This document shows, piece by piece, positions 6,901 through 7,532 of a stretch of DNA of 7,532 bases. Under the pieces are notes generated by a model that worked only from the letters and a program-made list of their open reading frames with translations, searched no databases and had not been told where the DNA came from. Origin of the DNA: Methylotenera_A sp046594885 (GTDB lineage Bacteria; Pseudomonadota; Gammaproteobacteria; Burkholderiales; Methylophilaceae); assembly GCA_046594885.1 (NCBI GenBank), contig JBKJRD010000053.1, positions 1 through 7,532 of the forward strand. Reading direction: 5' to 3'. Position 1 is the stretch's first letter, and every line of letters begins with the position of its first letter. Both the position numbers and the translations under genes were made by a program.

Positions 6901-7087
6901 TACTGCGCTAGTGGCTTCACTTGGATTTGTGCCAATGGCGATTGCAACAGGAACAGGTGCCGAGGTGCAACGCCCTTTAGCAACGGTGGTGATTGGTGGA
7001 ATATGTTCTTCTACCTTGCTCACATTACTGGTATTGCCAGTACTTTACAGATTAATTTATTCAGAAAATAGCGTTAAGTTAGCTTAA
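3956..7087 (+). CDS. czcA: CzcA-type RND heavy-metal/proton antiporter
   Basis: The pump is 1043 aa from ATG 3956, beginning MFDRLIRFSIRQRWLVML, a standard CzcA N-terminus; longer starts at 3941 and 3950 are less likely. TM1 is at about 14-31. The first periplasmic loop carries NERIGQAKEKLP and GLGEIFMWTVE. TM2-6 span about 345-505, TM7 about 537-555, and TM8-12 about 882-1036. The second periplasmic loop has GSEFVPSLNEGD, TAEIATDPMPPSVADNF and FNELISGVRSDVVVKVFGDD. TM4 holds DFGIIIDGAVVIVEN. Its acidic residues fall at D402, D408 and E415, the same numbers as the proton-relay residues known in Cupriavidus metallidurans CzcA, which supports the chosen start. This motif belongs to Zn/Co/Cd(/Ni) exporters. 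Cu/Ag exporters (CusA) differ here. The length is close to full, slightly shorter at the C-terminus than the C. metallidurans protein. The substrate among Zn, Co, Cd and Ni cannot be fixed from sequence. Confidence 0.95.
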   Translation: MFDRLIRFSIRQRWLVMLIVFGIAVLGVFSYKKLPIDAVPDITNVQVQINTSAPGYAPLETEQRITYPIETVMAGLSRLEQTRSISRYGLSQVTVVFEEGTDIYFARQLVNERIGQAKEKLPVGILPEMGPTSTGLGEIFMWTVEARQGALKVDGTPYTPMDLREVQDWIIKPQLRNVPGVNEINTVGGYVKQYQIAPHADRLMARGLSLNDLVNALENNNANMGAGYIEKSGEQYLIRVPGQVSNIEDIGNIVVDTKAGAPVRIQDVADVIIGSKPRSGAATENGEEVVLGTVFMLTGENSRTVSAAVEKKLIQINQSLPAGIVANTVYDRTILIDKAINTVKSNLLEGALLVIAVLFMFLGNIRAAIITTLVIPLAMLFTFTGMASGRVSANLMSLGALDFGIIIDGAVVIVENCMRRLAHAQSNLGRPLNRSERFDEVFTAAQEARKPLIYGQLIIMAVYLPIFALDGVEGKMFHPMAFTVVIALIGAMLLSVTFIPAAVALFINGNVEEKEQLLISWVRKGYLPTFKWVMLNKALVLTIAVISVVLSGLLASRMGSEFVPSLNEGDIALHALRIPGTSLTQAVEMQKELERTVKGFPQVDRIFAKLGTAEIATDPMPPSVADNFIMLKPKSEWPDSNLSKNDLITQIQTAVSQVPGNNYEFTQPIQMRFNELISGVRSDVVVKVFGDDMATMNATAEEISKILSSIQGGEDVKVEQTTGLPILTVNIDRQKIARLGVNVADVQETISIAMNGRETGTLFQGDKRFEIVVRLHEETRGDIEAFKRLPIKIASSDNRPNYLQLGEVANIEIAPGANQFSRENGKRNVVITANVRDRDIGSYVGEAQQLIQQSVKIPAGYWVEWGGTFEQLQSASKRLQIVVPLALLLVFILLYAMFNNIKDGLIVFTGIPFALTGGVLMLWLRDIPLSISAGVGFIALSGVAVLNGLVMISFIRQLLAEGKPLDVAIEQGSMSRLRPIMITALVASLGFVPMAIATGTGAEVQRPLATVVIGGICSSTLLTLLVLPVLYRLIYSENSVKLA

Positions 7088-7104
7088 TGTAAACAAGTTT
7101 TTTG

Positions 7105-7532
7105 TTAAAAAGAAAGTTGTCCCGAAAGATACCAAGCGCTTTGATTTTCTTTGCTGGCAATATCACCCAAATCAATATAAGCCGCGGTTAAAGATAGATT
7201 TTTGACAGGAAACCAAGCGATAAATACATCTTTTGCGTCATTTTCTTTAAAGCTACTTAGGTTGCTTGGTCTAGCGCGATATTCAGCGCCAATTAACAGA
7301 TTATCCGTGAGCATTAATGCAGCCGACGCTGCGGGCTGCAGTTGATAGTTATTATTTTTGTCGCCGCCAAAACCCAACAAGCCAAATTGATTGGCTTTTG
7401 TTGCTTGTAAAGTGGCGTTCAGTAACAAGTTTCGACCATAAATTGCGCCTAAATAAAGCTTGGTTGCCGAAATATAAACATCAACGCCTGTGGCGCTTTC
7501 AGCGCCAAGTGCTTTAGGTACTTTGTTAAAAT
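7105..7532 (-). CDS. DUF3034-like outer-membrane protein, C-terminal part (partial at right edge)
   Basis: The frame is open from the right edge of the window to a TAA at 7105-7107, giving the last 141 residues. The N-terminus lies outside. An internal TTG near 7428 is not a real start, because the frame continues upstream with VDVYISATKLYLGAIYGRN. The sequence alternates polar and hydrophobic residues in strands (LLLNATLQATKAN, NYQLQPAASAALMLTDNLLI, DVFIAWFPVKNLSLTAAYID) and ends in YLSGQLSF. The terminal aromatic residue is typical of outer-membrane beta-barrels recognised by the Bam machinery. The pattern with 'EYRARPSNLSSFKENDAKDVFIAWFP' split over 7198-7277 resembles the DUF3034 family of uncharacterised proteobacterial proteins; this match is from memory. 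The gene is convergent with czcA, separated by 17 bp, so it is not part of the efflux operon. Its function is unknown. Confidence 0.8.
   Translation of the reverse strand, partial: FNKVPKALGAESATGVDVYISATKLYLGAIYGRNLLLNATLQATKANQFGLLGFGGDKNNNYQLQPAASAALMLTDNLLIGAEYRARPSNLSSFKENDAKDVFIAWFPVKNLSLTAAYIDLGDIASKENQSAWYLSGQLSF

Noticed and set aside
6481..7023. Minus-strand open frame of 180 aa opposite the end of czcA
   Set aside because: It is low-complexity in composition and lies wholly within the strongly conserved TM8-12 coding region of czcA. It is a shadow of that gene.
7074..7087. TTAAG-TTAG-CTTAA inverted repeat at the end of czcA as terminator
   Set aside because: The stem has only five mostly A-T pairs and no directly following T-run. 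It is too weak to call a terminator.
7092..7106. AACAA...TTGTT weak stem in the convergent gap
   Set aside because: Five A-T-rich pairs around a T-rich loop are unlikely to form a stable hairpin.
7317..7517. Plus-strand open frame of 66 aa at the right edge
   Set aside because: It lies opposite the DUF3034-like gene, whose strand pattern and C-terminal aromatic residue are convincing. The plus frame has no such features.

Overview
The window carries one complete heavy-metal efflux operon of the CzcCBA (HME-RND) type on the + strand. At the right edge it meets the 3' part of a convergent gene for a DUF3034-like outer-membrane protein. The three-gene efflux order, the Gram-negative envelope architecture, the GGAG/GAGG ribosome sites and the AT-leaning codon use point to a low-to-medium GC proteobacterium. 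A betaproteobacterium such as a member of the Methylophilaceae would fit, but that placement is an inference.

Layout. Positions 1-475 hold no supportable gene. This stretch is AT-rich and contains several short direct repeats (12- or 13-bp period), a good sigma70-type promoter (TTAACA, 17 bp, TATATT; 409-437) and a perfect dyad TAATCA-CA-TGATTA inside that promoter. Next come a small His-rich membrane or exported protein (476-898), an intercistronic hairpin (909-944), czcC (outer-membrane channel, 975-2297), czcB (periplasmic adaptor with a His-rich N-terminal extension, 2307-3923) and czcA (inner-membrane RND pump, 3956-7087). After a 17-bp gap, the DUF3034-like gene runs leftwards from beyond the right edge (7105-7532).

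How the genes work together. CzcA is the proton-driven pump. Its TM4 motif DFGIIIDGAVVIVEN is the type seen in Zn/Co/Cd(/Ni) exporters, not in Cu/Ag exporters. CzcB connects CzcA to CzcC, so the complex spans both membranes. The small first protein sits where CzcI sits in classical czc operons, but it resembles CzcI only in general plan (hydrophobic N-terminus, His-rich middle). It may sense, buffer or modulate periplasmic metal. No regulator (czcRS, MerR or ArsR type) and no czcD lie in the window, so control must come from elsewhere. The promoter dyad is the most obvious candidate operator.

No wholly new system is visible. The parts most worth a second look are the His-rich leader protein, the promoter-embedded dyad, the repeat-rich upstream region and the intercistronic hairpin.
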